Shown: positions 41,183 to 50,654, counted from the stretch's first letter. The stretch is DNA of 64,000 nt from Rhodococcus sp. P1Y (GCF_003641205.1 NZ_CP032762.1:1116001-1180000), one strand, 5' to 3'. The notes: generated by a model from the sequence alone, not told the origin. Program-made: numbers and translations.

Positions 41183-42580
41183 ATGCAGAGGAAGACGAGA
41201 CTCGGATTGGTGTCAGGAGGCCTCGGTGCCTACTGGCCGCAGTTCCCCGGTCTCCTCGAGACTCTGAAGGAGTCGGCGCGATACGTCACGGAACGATTCG
41301 AGAAGCAGGACTGCGTCGTGGTCGATGCGGGATTCGTCTCCGATCCGATCGAATCCGCCTCGGCGGCCGAGCACTTGCGGCGTGCCGACTGCGACCTAGT
41401 CGTCGTCTTCCTCACCACCTATCTAACGTCATCGATGGTGTTGCCGATCGCGCAGCGCGTCGACGCGCCCGTGTTGTTGATCGATCTTCAACCGACCGAG
41501 GCGATGGATCACGCGAACACCGGAACCGGGGAGTGGCTCGCATACTGCGGGCAATGCCCACTTCCCGAGGTCGCGAACGTGTTCCGCCGAAGTGGAATCG
41601 ACTTTCGCTCGGTGTCCGGGTATCTGCGTGACGAGAACGCGTGGTCACGGATCGATGCGTGGGTGGGAGCGGCGTCGGCGAGGGCGGCGCTCCGTCATGC
41701 ACGGCTCGGACTGATGGGCCACTTGTATCCGGGGATGCTCGATATCTCCACCGACGTGACGTTGCTGTCCTCGCAGTTCGGCTCGCATGTCGAGATCCTC
41801 GAATTCGACGATCTACGTGTGCGCGTCGACGACGTCACCGAAGCGGAGGTGTCCGATCGCCTCGATCAAGCGAGAAGCATCTTCACGCTCGACGACTCCG
41901 TGGACGCCGGGGACTTCGCCTGGGGCGCCAAGGTGTCGGTCGGTCTGGATCGACTGGTCGAGGACTTCGGTCTCGATGCCATGGCTTACTACCACCGCGG
42001 ACTGGGCGGCGAACTTCACGAACGATTAGGCGCAGGAATGATTCTCGGCGCGTCACTGCTCACCGGACGAGGCATTCCGCTTGCGGGTGAGTACGACATC
42101 CGAACTGCGGTAGCGATGCTGATTGCCGACCGTCTCGGCGCCGGCGGCTCGTTCACCGAACTGCAGGCTCTGAATTTCCGCGACGGCGTCGTGGAAATGG
42201 GTCACGACGGGCCTGCCCACTTGCAGATATCATCGGGTGCACCGCTTCTGCGTGGACTGGGTGTGTACCACGGCAAGCGCGGTTACGGCGTCAGCGTCGA
42301 ATTCGACGTCGAAGCAGGACCTGTGACCACGTTCTCGATCGGACAGAACCGCGACGGTTCGTTCACGTTCATCACCTCCGAGGGCACGGTGGTTCCTGGG
42401 CCGCTCCTCCAGATCGGCAACACCACCTCCCGAGTCGACTTCGGCCGGGACCCAGGTGAGTGGACCGACGAGTGGAGTGCCACCGGAACCGGTCACCACT
42501 GGGCGCTGTGCACAGGACACCGCGCCAAGGACATCAAAGCCGCAGCAGAGTTGCTCGGCATCTCGTACGTAAGCGTCTGA
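41183..42580 (+). CDS. L-fucose/L-arabinose isomerase-family protein in the rhamnose operon
   Basis: The product has 465 residues. The N-terminal half resembles the Rossmann-like domains of FucI/AraA (KTRLGLVSGGLGAYWPQFPGLLETL, LVVVFLTTYLTSSMVLPIAQ). Candidate metal ligands are Glu in AGEYDIRTAVAML (near residue 295), Asp in FRDGVVEMGHDGPAHL (near 330) and His in TGTGHHWALCTGH (near 440). It would isomerise an aldose to a ketose with Mn. RhaI already covers rhamnose, so this may handle a second sugar such as fucose, lyxose or an arabinose. Coupling to rhaI shows it belongs to the locus. Confidence 0.85.
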   Translation: MQRKTRLGLVSGGLGAYWPQFPGLLETLKESARYVTERFEKQDCVVVDAGFVSDPIESASAAEHLRRADCDLVVVFLTTYLTSSMVLPIAQRVDAPVLLIDLQPTEAMDHANTGTGEWLAYCGQCPLPEVANVFRRSGIDFRSVSGYLRDENAWSRIDAWVGAASARAALRHARLGLMGHLYPGMLDISTDVTLLSSQFGSHVEILEFDDLRVRVDDVTEAEVSDRLDQARSIFTLDDSVDAGDFAWGAKVSVGLDRLVEDFGLDAMAYYHRGLGGELHERLGAGMILGASLLTGRGIPLAGEYDIRTAVAMLIADRLGAGGSFTELQALNFRDGVVEMGHDGPAHLQISSGAPLLRGLGVYHGKRGYGVSVEFDVEAGPVTTFSIGQNRDGSFTFITSEGTVVPGPLLQIGNTTSRVDFGRDPGEWTDEWSATGTGHHWALCTGHRAKDIKAAAELLGISYVSV

Positions 42581-42616
42581 AAACTGCAAGCGTCCAGAAT
42601 CCAGGGAGAATTTCAC

Positions 42617-44647
42617 GTGACGACGATCGACGACTTGATCGCCCGGTCCAACCGATTGGGCGCCGACGCGCGCAATACCAACTACGCGGGCGGAAACACC
42701 TCGGCGAAGGGCACCGAAACCGATCCGGTCACCGGTGACGACGTCGAGCTGCTGTGGGTCAAGGGCTCCGGCGGCGACCTCGGTACCTTGAAGCCCGAAG
42801 GTCTTGCGGCACTGCGTCTCGACCGAGTACTGGCGCTGAAGAGTGTGTATCCCGGCGTAGAGCGCGAAGACGAGATGGTCGCTGCCTTCGACTACTGCCT
42901 GCACGGTAAGGGCGGAGCAGCACCGTCGATCGACACGGCCATGCACGGCCTCGTCGAGGCGAACCACGTAGACCACCTGCACCCCGATTCCGGTATCGCC
43001 TTCGCGACGGCAGCCGACGGCGAGGAGCTGACGCGCAAGTGTTTCGGTGATCGCGTCGTATGGGTGCCCTGGCGCAGACCCGGATTCCAGCTCGGCCTCG
43101 ACATCGCAGCCATCGCAGCGGACAACCCGCAGGCGATCGGCTGCATCCTCGGTGGTCACGGCATCACTGCGTGGGGCGAGACGAGCGAGGAGTCCGAACA
43201 GCGATCGCTCGAGATAATCCGGACTGCCGAGCAGTACATCGCAGACAACGGTCGGGTCGATGCTTTCGGCGGAGTTATCGCAGGGTTCGAGGCACTGGAC
43301 GAGCAATCCCGTCGGGCACGGGCAGCTTCGTTGTTCCCGCTGATCCGCGGTCTCGCGTCCACCGATCGTCCACAGGTCGGCCATTTCGACGACAGTGCGG
43401 CCGTACTCGATTTCCTTGCTGCCGAGGAGCATCCGAGGCTTGCGGCACTCGGAACGTCCTGCCCCGATCACTTCCTCCGCACCAAGGTTCGGCCACTGGT
43501 TCTCGATCTGCCGCCGACGGCGACAGTGGAGGAGGCATCGGTGCGTTTGAAGGAGTTGCATCAGGTTTATCGCGAGGACTACGCACGCTACTACGACGCG
43601 CACGCCGAGGCGGACAGTCCTGCGATGCGCGGCGCCGACCCGGCTATCGTGCTCGTGCCGGGCGTCGGGATGTTCTCGTTCGGTGCCAACAAGCAGACCG
43701 CGCGCGTCGCTGGTGAGTTCTACATCAACGCGATCAACGTCATGCGGGGCGCTGAAGCAATCTCGACGTACGCGCCGATCGACGAGCGTGAGAAGTTCAG
43801 GATCGAGTACTGGGCACTCGAGGAGGCCAAGCTGGCGCGGATGCCGAAGCCCAAGCCGCTGGCGACACGGGTCGCACTGGTCACCGGCGCGGCGTCGGGA
43901 ATCGGGAAGGCGATCGCGACGCGTCTGGCCGCGGAGGGCGCATGCGTCGTCATCGCAGATCTGGACGCAGAGAAGGCTGCGGCTGCTGCGGCCGAGATCG
44001 GCAACTCCGATGTTGCAGTGGGTATCGCAGCGGACGTCACCGACGAAGGGCAGATCGCCGACGGTTTCGCCGCCGCGGTGTTGGCGTTCGGCGGCGTCGA
44101 CCTCGTGGTCAACAACGCAGGCCTGTCGATCTCCAAGCCGCTCCTCGAGACGACGGTGCGGGATTGGGATCTGCAGCACGACGTCATGGCCCGCGGCTCG
44201 TTCCTCGTCTCACGTGAAGCCGCGCGCATCATGATCGAGCAGGGGCTCGGCGGAGACATCGTCTACATCTCGTCGAAGAACTCGGTGTTCGCCGGTCCCA
44301 ACAACATTGCGTACTCCGCGACCAAGGCGGACCAGGCGCACCAGGTCCGGTTGCTGGCCGCCGAACTCGGCGAGTACGGCATCCGTGTCAACGGAATCAA
44401 CCCGGACGGAGTCGTTCGCGGATCGGGGATCTTCGCCGGCGGCTGGGGTGCCAAGCGCGCGGCGGTGTATGGCGTCGAAGAGGCGAAATTGGGCGAATAC
44501 TACGCGCAGCGCACGCTTCTCAAGCGTGAAGTTCTCCCCGAGCATGTAGCAAACGCTGTGTTCGCGCTGACCGGTGGCGAACTCACCCACACCACCGGAC
44601 TCCACATCCCGGTGGATGCAGGCGTTGCAGCCGCATTCCTGCGCTGA
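42617..44647 (+). CDS. rhaEW: Bifunctional rhamnulose-1-phosphate aldolase/lactaldehyde dehydrogenase
   Basis: The GTG at 42617 gives 676 residues. The N-terminal class II aldolase part (1-400) has NYAGGNTSAKG near residue 22, LWVKGSGGDLG near 45 and VDHLHPDSGIAF near 118, with zinc-binding His. The C-terminal SDR part (about 418-676) has VTGAASGIGKAIATRLAAEGACVVIADLD, NNAGLSISKPLL, SSKNSVFAGPNNIAYSATKAD (catalytic Tyr) and a closing TGLHIPVDAG. The aldolase cleaves rhamnulose 1-phosphate to DHAP and L-lactaldehyde, and the dehydrogenase domain oxidises the latter. It overlaps the kinase start. Confidence 0.93.
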   Translation: MTTIDDLIARSNRLGADARNTNYAGGNTSAKGTETDPVTGDDVELLWVKGSGGDLGTLKPEGLAALRLDRVLALKSVYPGVEREDEMVAAFDYCLHGKGGAAPSIDTAMHGLVEANHVDHLHPDSGIAFATAADGEELTRKCFGDRVVWVPWRRPGFQLGLDIAAIAADNPQAIGCILGGHGITAWGETSEESEQRSLEIIRTAEQYIADNGRVDAFGGVIAGFEALDEQSRRARAASLFPLIRGLASTDRPQVGHFDDSAAVLDFLAAEEHPRLAALGTSCPDHFLRTKVRPLVLDLPPTATVEEASVRLKELHQVYREDYARYYDAHAEADSPAMRGADPAIVLVPGVGMFSFGANKQTARVAGEFYINAINVMRGAEAISTYAPIDEREKFRIEYWALEEAKLARMPKPKPLATRVALVTGAASGIGKAIATRLAAEGACVVIADLDAEKAAAAAAEIGNSDVAVGIAADVTDEGQIADGFAAAVLAFGGVDLVVNNAGLSISKPLLETTVRDWDLQHDVMARGSFLVSREAARIMIEQGLGGDIVYISSKNSVFAGPNNIAYSATKADQAHQVRLLAAELGEYGIRVNGINPDGVVRGSGIFAGGWGAKRAAVYGVEEAKLGEYYAQRTLLKREVLPEHVANAVFALTGGELTHTTGLHIPVDAGVAAAFLR

Positions 44648-46038
44648 TGGACGCGTTCGCAGCCGTCGACCTCGGTGCGTCGAGCGGGCGGGTGATGCTC
44701 GGACGCGTCGAGGACGGGACGGTTCGTCTCGACGAGATCGCCAGGTTCGAGAACCGGCCGGTGCGGTTGAACGGATCGTTGCACTGGAACATTCTCGATC
44801 TGTATCAGGGCGTTCTCGACGGTGTGCGCGCGCTCGTTCAGCAGTTGGACGGTGAAACGCTGACGTCGATCGGAATCGACACGTGGGCAGTGGACTACGC
44901 GTTGCTGGGTGCGGACGGCGCGATTGTGGGCATTCCGTTCCACTATCGTGACTCCAGGACCGACGGTGATCACGCGGATCTGTTTTCCGTCAACGGAATT
45001 GCGCAACTGCCGTTCAACACTGTCTATCAACTGCTGGCAGAGACCGCCGACCGACTGGGCGGTGCCGAGCGCATGCTGATGATCCCGGACCTGCTGGCCT
45101 ACTGGCTCACCGGCGTAGCCGTCGGCGAGGTGACGAACGCGTCGACGACCGGTCTTCTCGATCCACGGACACGGGAATGGGACCGGGCGTCGGCTGGCAG
45201 GTTGGGTCTGAAGGCGGATCTGTTGCCCGCACTCATGTCGCCGGGCGAGACGATAGGCGCCCTCACTGCCGAGGTCGCCGACACGGTCGGGACCGAGACG
45301 ACAGTGGTAGCCGTCGGGACGCACGACACGGCGTCGGCAATCGTGGCGGTACCTGCCGAATCGTCGAATTTCGCTTATATCGTCTCCGGCACATGGTCTC
45401 TCGTCGGCGTGGAGACCACGGACCCGGTTCTGTCGGACGCTGCGAGAGACGGCGGATTCACCAACGAAGCAGGCGTCGACGGCACGGTCCGGTTGTTGCG
45501 CAACGTCATGGGCATGTGGCTCGTGCAGGAATCGCTGCGGCAGTGGGAACGTGACGGTAGGCCGCAGTCGCTGACCGACCTTCTGGCGGAGGCGGCGTCG
45601 CTCGCCGGTCTCGGAGCCGTCGTCGATCCCGATCTTCCAGTCTTTCTGCCGCCGGGGGACATGGCGTCGCGCATCGCCGAGGAGTGCGCTACCGCGGGTG
45701 TCACTGTCCCGTCGACACCTGCGGAGACCATTCGGTGCATTGTGGACAGCCTGGCCGCGGCGTATGCCCGCTCGGTCGATGTTGCGGGTCGACTGGCCGG
45801 TATCGACGTCGAGACCGTCCACATCGTCGGCGGGGGATCGCAGAACGAACTGCTGTGTCAATTGACTGCCGATGCGACGGGTCTTCCAGTCGTCGCGGGT
45901 CCGATCGAGGGGTCTGCGCTCGGAAACGTCCTGGTTCAGGCGCGGGCTGCAGGCGCGATCACCGGAGGGTTGAAGGAGATGCGCGCCGTCGTGCGCGCGT
46001 CGTTCCCGCTGAAGCTCTACTCACCTCGAGGCGCTTGA
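44647..46038 (+). CDS. rhaB: L-rhamnulokinase
   Basis: The product has 463 residues, and its ATG overlaps the preceding stop by one base (TGATG). FGGY-kinase features are the N-terminal phosphate loop AAVDLGASSGRVMLG, the substrate region TWAVDYALLGADG (near residue 78), YRDSRTDG, and the C-terminal ATP-binding VHIVGGGSQNELLCQLTADATGLPVVAGPIEGSALGNVLVQA (near residue 393). It phosphorylates rhamnulose at C1, supplying the aldolase encoded just upstream. It is the last recognised gene of the rhamnose operon; a 22-bp gap follows. Confidence 0.93.
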   Translation: MDAFAAVDLGASSGRVMLGRVEDGTVRLDEIARFENRPVRLNGSLHWNILDLYQGVLDGVRALVQQLDGETLTSIGIDTWAVDYALLGADGAIVGIPFHYRDSRTDGDHADLFSVNGIAQLPFNTVYQLLAETADRLGGAERMLMIPDLLAYWLTGVAVGEVTNASTTGLLDPRTREWDRASAGRLGLKADLLPALMSPGETIGALTAEVADTVGTETTVVAVGTHDTASAIVAVPAESSNFAYIVSGTWSLVGVETTDPVLSDAARDGGFTNEAGVDGTVRLLRNVMGMWLVQESLRQWERDGRPQSLTDLLAEAASLAGLGAVVDPDLPVFLPPGDMASRIAEECATAGVTVPSTPAETIRCIVDSLAAAYARSVDVAGRLAGIDVETVHIVGGGSQNELLCQLTADATGLPVVAGPIEGSALGNVLVQARAAGAITGGLKEMRAVVRASFPLKLYSPRGA

Positions 46039-46060
46039 CCTCTGGGGTACGGTGCCAGGT

Positions 46061-46996
46061 ATGAGTGATGCAGATCACCGGAATATCGAACTGCACGATC
46101 AAGCTCAGCGACAGGCCGCGGCCGCCCGATTGAAGATGAAGGATCGTCGCGAGCAGCACGAGGGGGGGATGGGGAAATTCGTTGCCGAGCGCGCCGGTGA
46201 CTGGGATCTAGGGGACCAGAACACCGCCGCGATGGACCGGCAGGTGCGCTTCTGGAAGTTCGTCACCGACCGTTGGTTCCGAATGGAGATCGACGGGTGG
46301 GACGAGATACCCGAGGCGCCGGTCCTGGTGGTCGGCGTCCATACCGGAGCGCCGTTCGTATGGGACGCGTGGACCGTCGGTGCTCAGTGGTGGCGTCACT
46401 TCGGGGAGAAGCGCACATTGCACGGCACCGCGCACGATGCGCTGATGGCATTCCCGATCATCGGGAAGGTGTTCCGGTCGATGGGCGTGCTCCCGGCCGC
46501 TCCGGATTCGATGGCCACTGCTCTGGCCGAGGGGCGCGACGTGATCGTGTGGCCGGGCGGCGAGGTCGATTCGCTGCGGCCGTGGACCGAACGCGATGTC
46601 GCAACTCTGGGCGGCCGAACAGGTTTCGTGAAGATGGCCATTCGGATGGGAGTTCCGATCGTGCCCGTGGCGACCGTCGGCGGTGCCGATGCGATGCCGG
46701 TCCTTGTACGAGGGGACACGCTGGCGCGCGTGCTCAGGCTGGACCGCATCGCGCGACTCAAGGTATTTCCGATCGCGCTGTCGCTGCCGTGGATCATCGC
46801 GCCCGCCGCGTTGCCGCAGATTCCGCTGCCCGCCAAGATCAGGACCCGGTTCATGCCGCCGATCACCGTCGACCACGACCCGGCACTGTGCGATGACGAA
46901 GACTACGTCGAGGCCAAATACGAGGAGGTTCGTCAGCGTATCCAGAGCGGGATGGATGCCCTCGCAAGGAAGCGGCGGTTTCCGATCTTCGGGTAG
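46061..46996 (+). CDS. Lysophospholipid/diacylglycerol acyltransferase-like protein
   Basis: The ATG at 46061 gives 311 residues. The acyltransferase core is VVGVHTGAPFVWDAWTVG (near residue 93, carrying the His of an HxxxxD-like motif), GVLPAAPDSMATALAEGRDVIVWPGGEVDSLRPW (near residue 145, the PxGG variant) and RTGFVKMAIRMGVPIVPVATVGGADAMPV. This wording is closer to the diacylglycerol-acyltransferase-like group than to classical PlsC. It probably transfers an acyl chain to a glycerolipid at the membrane. It lies 22 bp after rhaB, but lipid function suggests its own promoter. Confidence 0.8.
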   Translation: MSDADHRNIELHDQAQRQAAAARLKMKDRREQHEGGMGKFVAERAGDWDLGDQNTAAMDRQVRFWKFVTDRWFRMEIDGWDEIPEAPVLVVGVHTGAPFVWDAWTVGAQWWRHFGEKRTLHGTAHDALMAFPIIGKVFRSMGVLPAAPDSMATALAEGRDVIVWPGGEVDSLRPWTERDVATLGGRTGFVKMAIRMGVPIVPVATVGGADAMPVLVRGDTLARVLRLDRIARLKVFPIALSLPWIIAPAALPQIPLPAKIRTRFMPPITVDHDPALCDDEDYVEAKYEEVRQRIQSGMDALARKRRFPIFG

Positions 46997-47010
46997 CTAA
47001 GCTGCATCTC

Positions 47011-47745
47011 ATGGATCGACCCGCAGTAATTCTGGAGAACGACGAAACCGTCTACGACTTCTACCTGCGCCATCAGCAGAACCGTCAGGTGGCGAGGCTC
47101 GCGTACGCGACGCTGGCCCGGCGCTTCAAGCCTCGGCTCAGCTATCCGGGTACTGCCCGGGAAGAGCTACGCAGGCTTGTCTACGACGACACGCGATTGA
47201 TCATTGCCGTCAACCATCTGTCGGAAACCGACCCGTACACCGTCGCAGCCACCGCGTGGGCGAGTCCGCTGCGGCCCGTCATCGGGAGGACTCGTGTGCT
47301 CGCCAAGGACGAGCTGTTTCAGGAACCGAAACAGCGGAAGCGGATCGACATGATGGGCGGCATCCCCGTCTTCCGCGGCAAGAACCACGGCATGCGCGCG
47401 GTCAGCGCGGCGGGCAACAGAATGATGGATGTGAGCGCCGAGCGTGTCAGGCGCGGGGACAACTTGGCCGTGTTTCCAGAAGGAACCTGCAACCTCGAGG
47501 ATCCGACACAGGTTCAAAAGGTAGGCAGCGGCATCGGCCACATCATCTCCCGCGTCAGAGCTCTCGGCGTCGAACCCGTGTTGATCTGCATCGGGCTCAG
47601 CTACGGGACACCACAGACACTCAAAGGCGCGAGCGTCTACATCGACGAGCCGATCACCGATCTACCCGAGAAACCGCTGCACATCACGCGCACGGTCGCG
47701 CAGGGAATGCAGAAGGCGCTCGACGGCGCAGTGGCCGCCTACTGA
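47011..47745 (+). CDS. 1-acylglycerol-3-phosphate acyltransferase (PlsC-like)
   Basis: The product has 244 residues. The block NHLSETDPYTVAATAWASPLRPVIGR (near residue 67) contains the catalytic HxxxxD, and the second block GRTRVLAKDELFQEP...FRGKNHGMRAVSA and third block AVFPEGTCNLEDP (FPEGT, near residue 150) bind the glycerophosphate. No membrane helix is obvious. It follows the previous acyltransferase by 14 bp, so both likely form an operon acting in phospholipid or triacylglycerol assembly. Confidence 0.85.
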   Translation: MDRPAVILENDETVYDFYLRHQQNRQVARLAYATLARRFKPRLSYPGTAREELRRLVYDDTRLIIAVNHLSETDPYTVAATAWASPLRPVIGRTRVLAKDELFQEPKQRKRIDMMGGIPVFRGKNHGMRAVSAAGNRMMDVSAERVRRGDNLAVFPEGTCNLEDPTQVQKVGSGIGHIISRVRALGVEPVLICIGLSYGTPQTLKGASVYIDEPITDLPEKPLHITRTVAQGMQKALDGAVAAY

Positions 47746-47811
47746 GCGGTAGCTCGGTGTTGGTAGAACAGTTCTAGAGGTTCCATCGTTTCGCAACTTC
47801 AGGAGAAGCCA

Positions 47812-48570
47812 GTGAGTGATGCAGTGAAGACAGCCGTAGTGACCGGTAGCGCCCGAGGAATCGGAGCCGCTGTGGCGAAACGCTTGGCGAAGGACGGATT
47901 CGGAGTTGCCGTCGTCGACCTCGACGAAGCGGCGTGTTCCGACACCGTCGACGCCATCAAGTCCGCGGGCGGTCAGGCCGTCGCCATCGGTGCCAACGTC
48001 GCCGACGAAGAGTCCGTGAAGACGGCTGTCGATCGCATCGCCACCGAGTTCGGTGCTCCCACCGTGCTGATCAACAACGCAGGTATCACCCGCGACAACC
48101 TGCTGTTCAAGATGACCGTCGAGGATTGGGACTCCGTGCTCGGGGTTCACCTGCGCGGATCGTTCTTGATGACCCGCGCGATCCAGAAGCACATGATCGA
48201 CGCCAAGTGGGGCCGCATCGTCAACCTGTCGAGCACCTCGGCACTCGGCAACCGCGGTCAGGCCAACTACTCGGCCGCCAAGGCAGGCATGCAGGGATTC
48301 ACCAAGACCCTCGCGATCGAGCTCGGCAAGTTCGGCGTCACCGCCAACGCCATCGCGCCGGGGTTCATCGAAACCGAGATGACCGCAGCAACAGCCGAGC
48401 GCGTCGGCGTTCCGTTCGAGGATTTCAAAGCCGCTGCTGCGTCACAGATTCCGGTCAATCGCGTCGGAAATCCCGACGACATCGCGCACCTGGCGTCCTT
48501 CTTCGTCAGTGAAGGCGCGGGATTCATCTCCGGTCAGGTCGTGTACGCCGCGGGTGGACCGAAGGATTGA
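47812..48570 (+). CDS. fabG: 3-oxoacyl-ACP reductase-like SDR (FabG-like)
   Basis: The product has 252 residues with AGGAG about 8 nt before the GTG at 47812. It has TGSARGIGAAVAKRLAKDGFGVAVVDLD, NNAGITRDNLLFKMTVEDWD, and NLSSTSALGNRGQANYSAAKAGMQGFTKTLAIELGKFGVTANAIAPGFIETEM (Ser-Tyr-Lys triad), the last typical of FabG and closely related reductases. It reduces 3-oxoacyl thioesters with NADPH or acts as an acetoacetyl-CoA reductase. It is followed by a cluster of inverted repeats. Confidence 0.85.
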   Translation: MSDAVKTAVVTGSARGIGAAVAKRLAKDGFGVAVVDLDEAACSDTVDAIKSAGGQAVAIGANVADEESVKTAVDRIATEFGAPTVLINNAGITRDNLLFKMTVEDWDSVLGVHLRGSFLMTRAIQKHMIDAKWGRIVNLSSTSALGNRGQANYSAAKAGMQGFTKTLAIELGKFGVTANAIAPGFIETEMTAATAERVGVPFEDFKAAAASQIPVNRVGNPDDIAHLASFFVSEGAGFISGQVVYAAGGPKD

Positions 48571-48586
48571 TGCGGCTTCGCCTCCC

Positions 48587-48684
48587 GTGCGTGCGTAGTT
48601 ACCGCCCGACGTAATTACCCACGCACGACCCTCGGCCCTTGTCGTGCGTGGGTAATTTCTGCCCGCGGTAATTACCCACGCACG
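48587..48684. repeat. Cluster of family A inverted repeats
   Basis: Four arms alternate in orientation: a degenerate GTGCGTGCGTAGTTAC (48587-48602 region), AATTACCCACGCACGAC (48613-48629), its complement GTCGTGCGTGGGTAATT (48641-48657), and GTAATTACCCACGCACG (48668-48684). Several mutually exclusive hairpins are possible. It lies between convergent SDR genes and matches the hairpin at 2666-2713. Confidence 0.85.
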
Positions 48685-48697
48685 GGCGCGGGAGTGC

Positions 48698-49591
48698 CTA
48701 CGGCGTCGGCATCCCGCCGTTGACGTTGAGCGTCTCGCCCGTCACGTACCCGGATTCGGCCGAGGACAAGTAGACGTACGCACCTGCAAGTTCCGCTGGT
48801 TGTCCGGCGCGTCCGATCGGTGTTTCCTTGCCGAAGTCGGGAAGCGCTGACGTCGGTTGGCCGCCCGACGCCTGCAACGGCGTCCAGAACGGACCTGGCG
48901 CTACGACATTCACGCGAATTCCCTTCGGCGCCAATTGCTGCGCGAGGGCTTTGCTCATGGTGTTGATGGCCATCTTCGTCGTCGCGTAGTCCACCAGACC
49001 GGGTGACGGAGTGTATGCCTGGATGGAGCTGGTGTTGACGATTGTCGAGCCGGGGGGCATGTGCGGAACGGCTTCCTGGATGGTCCAGAACAGTGCGTAG
49101 ACGTTGGTCTTGAACGTAGCGTCGAACTGCTCCGAGGTGAGATCGGCCAAATCCTCGACAAACTGTTGCTTGCCCGCGACGGTGACCAGTAGGTCGATTC
49201 CACCGAGCTCGTCGACGGTGGTGCGGACTATCCCGCGCGCGGCCTGCTCGTCGGTGATGTCGGCAGGCGCGAGTACCGCCTTGCGGCCTGCATCGCGTAT
49301 CAGCTCCGCAACCTCCTGGGCGTCCTTTTCCTCGGACGGAAGGTAATTCAGCACGACGTCAGCGCCCTCACGCGCCAAAGCGATTGCGGCTGCTCGCCCG
49401 ATCCCCGAATCTGCTCCGGTGACAAGAGCTTTGCGCCCGACGAGCCTGTCGGTGCCGCGGTAGGTCTGTTCGCCGTGATCGGCCGCAGGCTCCAGCTCGG
49501 CAGCAAGACCTGGCGGATCCTGATGCTGCTCGGGGTAGCCCTCCTGGCGATACTGCGTCACAGGATTGGTGAAGGTGAATTGGTCCGTCAT
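48698..49591 (-). CDS. SDR-family oxidoreductase (YghA/general stress type)
   Basis: The ATG at 49591 ([28 protein letters not shown]) gives 297 residues. That N-terminal extension with [16 protein letters not shown] is characteristic of the YghA-like SDRs. Then [79 protein letters not shown] (catalytic Tyr) and [13 protein letters not shown] follow. These enzymes are stress-induced with poorly known substrates. It is convergent to fabG across the family A repeats. Confidence 0.85.
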   Translation of the reverse strand: MTDQFTFTNPVTQYRQEGYPEQHQDPPGLAAELEPAADHGEQTYRGTDRLVGRKALVTGADSGIGRAAAIALAREGADVVLNYLPSEEKDAQEVAELIRDAGRKAVLAPADITDEQAARGIVRTTVDELGGIDLLVTVAGKQQFVEDLADLTSEQFDATFKTNVYALFWTIQEAVPHMPPGSTIVNTSSIQAYTPSPGLVDYATTKMAINTMSKALAQQLAPKGIRVNVVAPGPFWTPLQASGGQPTSALPDFGKETPIGRAGQPAELAGAYVYLSSAESGYVTGETLNVNGGMPTP

Positions 49592-49751
49592 GTTCGGTGC
49601 GTCTCCCTGCATGGGGTGGATGCGAACCGTTGTCTCGATTCTGTACCCCTGCTGCTTTCCCGGGAGGAGTCCGTCGCAAACCGCTCGAAGGGTCCATTCG
49701 TAGGGATGGACAGCGTGAGGGTGACATCCGAGCGAGCGGACCAGAACACAG

Positions 49752-49784
49752 GAATGGGCCGCAGCAACCGGCTACGGCCCATTC
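49752..49784. terminator. Perfect 10-bp hairpin after the fadE-fadB operon
   Basis: GAATGGGCCG (49752-49761) and CGGCCCATTC (49775-49784) flank a 13-nt loop, 15 bp beyond the stop of the 3-hydroxyacyl-CoA dehydrogenase gene. A T-rich tail is lacking, as often in high-GC actinobacteria. The rest of 49592-49751 holds one copy of GGTCCATTC at 49691-49699 and nothing recognisable as a gene. Confidence 0.6.
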
Positions 49785-49799
49785 GAGGTGCTTGGTTGG

Positions 49800-50654
49800 T
49801 CAGTACGTGTAGAAGCCCTGACCTGTCTTGCGGCCGAGTTGGCCGGCGTCGACTTTGCGCCGAAGCAAGGGCGGCGGCGCGAAGTGCGGTTCACCGAACT
49901 CGGCGTACAGCGATTCGGCGACGGCGAGGGTGACGTCGAGCCCGACGGTGTCGGTGAGCTTCAACGGCCCCATCGGGTGGGCGCAGCCGTTGACCATGCC
50001 CTCGTCGATGTCCTCGGCGCTGGCGAAACCGGACTCGAACATCCGAATTGCCGACACCAGGTACGGGATGAGCAGAGCGTTGACAATGAAGCCTGCACGG
50101 TCACCCGAACGGATAGTCTTCTTGCCCAATGTATTTCCAGCGTAGTCGGTGACCGCGGCGACGGTCTCCTCTCTGGTGACGAGGCTGACGACGATTTCCA
50201 CCAACGGTAACACCGGGACCGGGTTGAAGAAGTGGACGCCGACGACCTGGCCGGGGCGCTTCGTTGCGTTGGCCATCTTGATGACCGGAATGGACGAGGT
50301 GTTGGTCGCCAGAATGCCCTCGGGCTTGACGATCGCGTCGAGCTTGCCGAACAGGTCCAGCTTCAGCGACTCGATCTCCGGAGCTGCTTCGACGACGAGG
50401 TCGCGGTCCGCGAAATCGTTGATGTCGAGCGTCAACGTGATTGCTGCACGGGCCTTCTCGGCCGCATCGGCTTCGATTCGACCGGACTTGACGGCACGCG
50501 CGAAGGACTTGTCCAGACGGGCCTCGGCTGCGTCGGCGGCGGCCTGGCTGGTTTCGAGGACTATGACGGACGAGCCGGAACGTGCAGCAATCTCGGCTAT
50601 CCCTGCGCCCATCGTGCCACCGCCGATGACGCCTACGAGTTCGATGTTGCTCAT
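49800..50654 (-). CDS. fadB2: 3-hydroxybutyryl-CoA dehydrogenase
   Basis: The ATG at 50654 gives 284 residues. The NAD-binding motif is VGVIGGGTMGAGIAEIAARSG, then LVVEAAPEIESLKLDLFGKLD, LATNTSSIPVIKMANATKRPGQVVGVHFFNPVPVLPLVEI (active-site His in GVHFFNP) and a C-terminal domain with DRAGFIVNALLIPYLVSAIRMFE and HPMGPLKLTDTVGLD. It oxidises 3-hydroxyacyl-CoA with NAD in the beta-oxidation direction or the reverse. It is translationally coupled (ATGA) to the acyl-CoA dehydrogenase upstream. Confidence 0.92.
   Translation of the reverse strand: MSNIELVGVIGGGTMGAGIAEIAARSGSSVIVLETSQAAADAAEARLDKSFARAVKSGRIEADAAEKARAAITLTLDINDFADRDLVVEAAPEIESLKLDLFGKLDAIVKPEGILATNTSSIPVIKMANATKRPGQVVGVHFFNPVPVLPLVEIVVSLVTREETVAAVTDYAGNTLGKKTIRSGDRAGFIVNALLIPYLVSAIRMFESGFASAEDIDEGMVNGCAHPMGPLKLTDTVGLDVTLAVAESLYAEFGEPHFAPPPLLRRKVDAGQLGRKTGQGFYTY

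Noticed and set aside
42230..44179. 649-residue minus-strand frame
   Set aside because: It is antisense to the fucose-isomerase-like gene and the aldolase-dehydrogenase gene and shows no domain.
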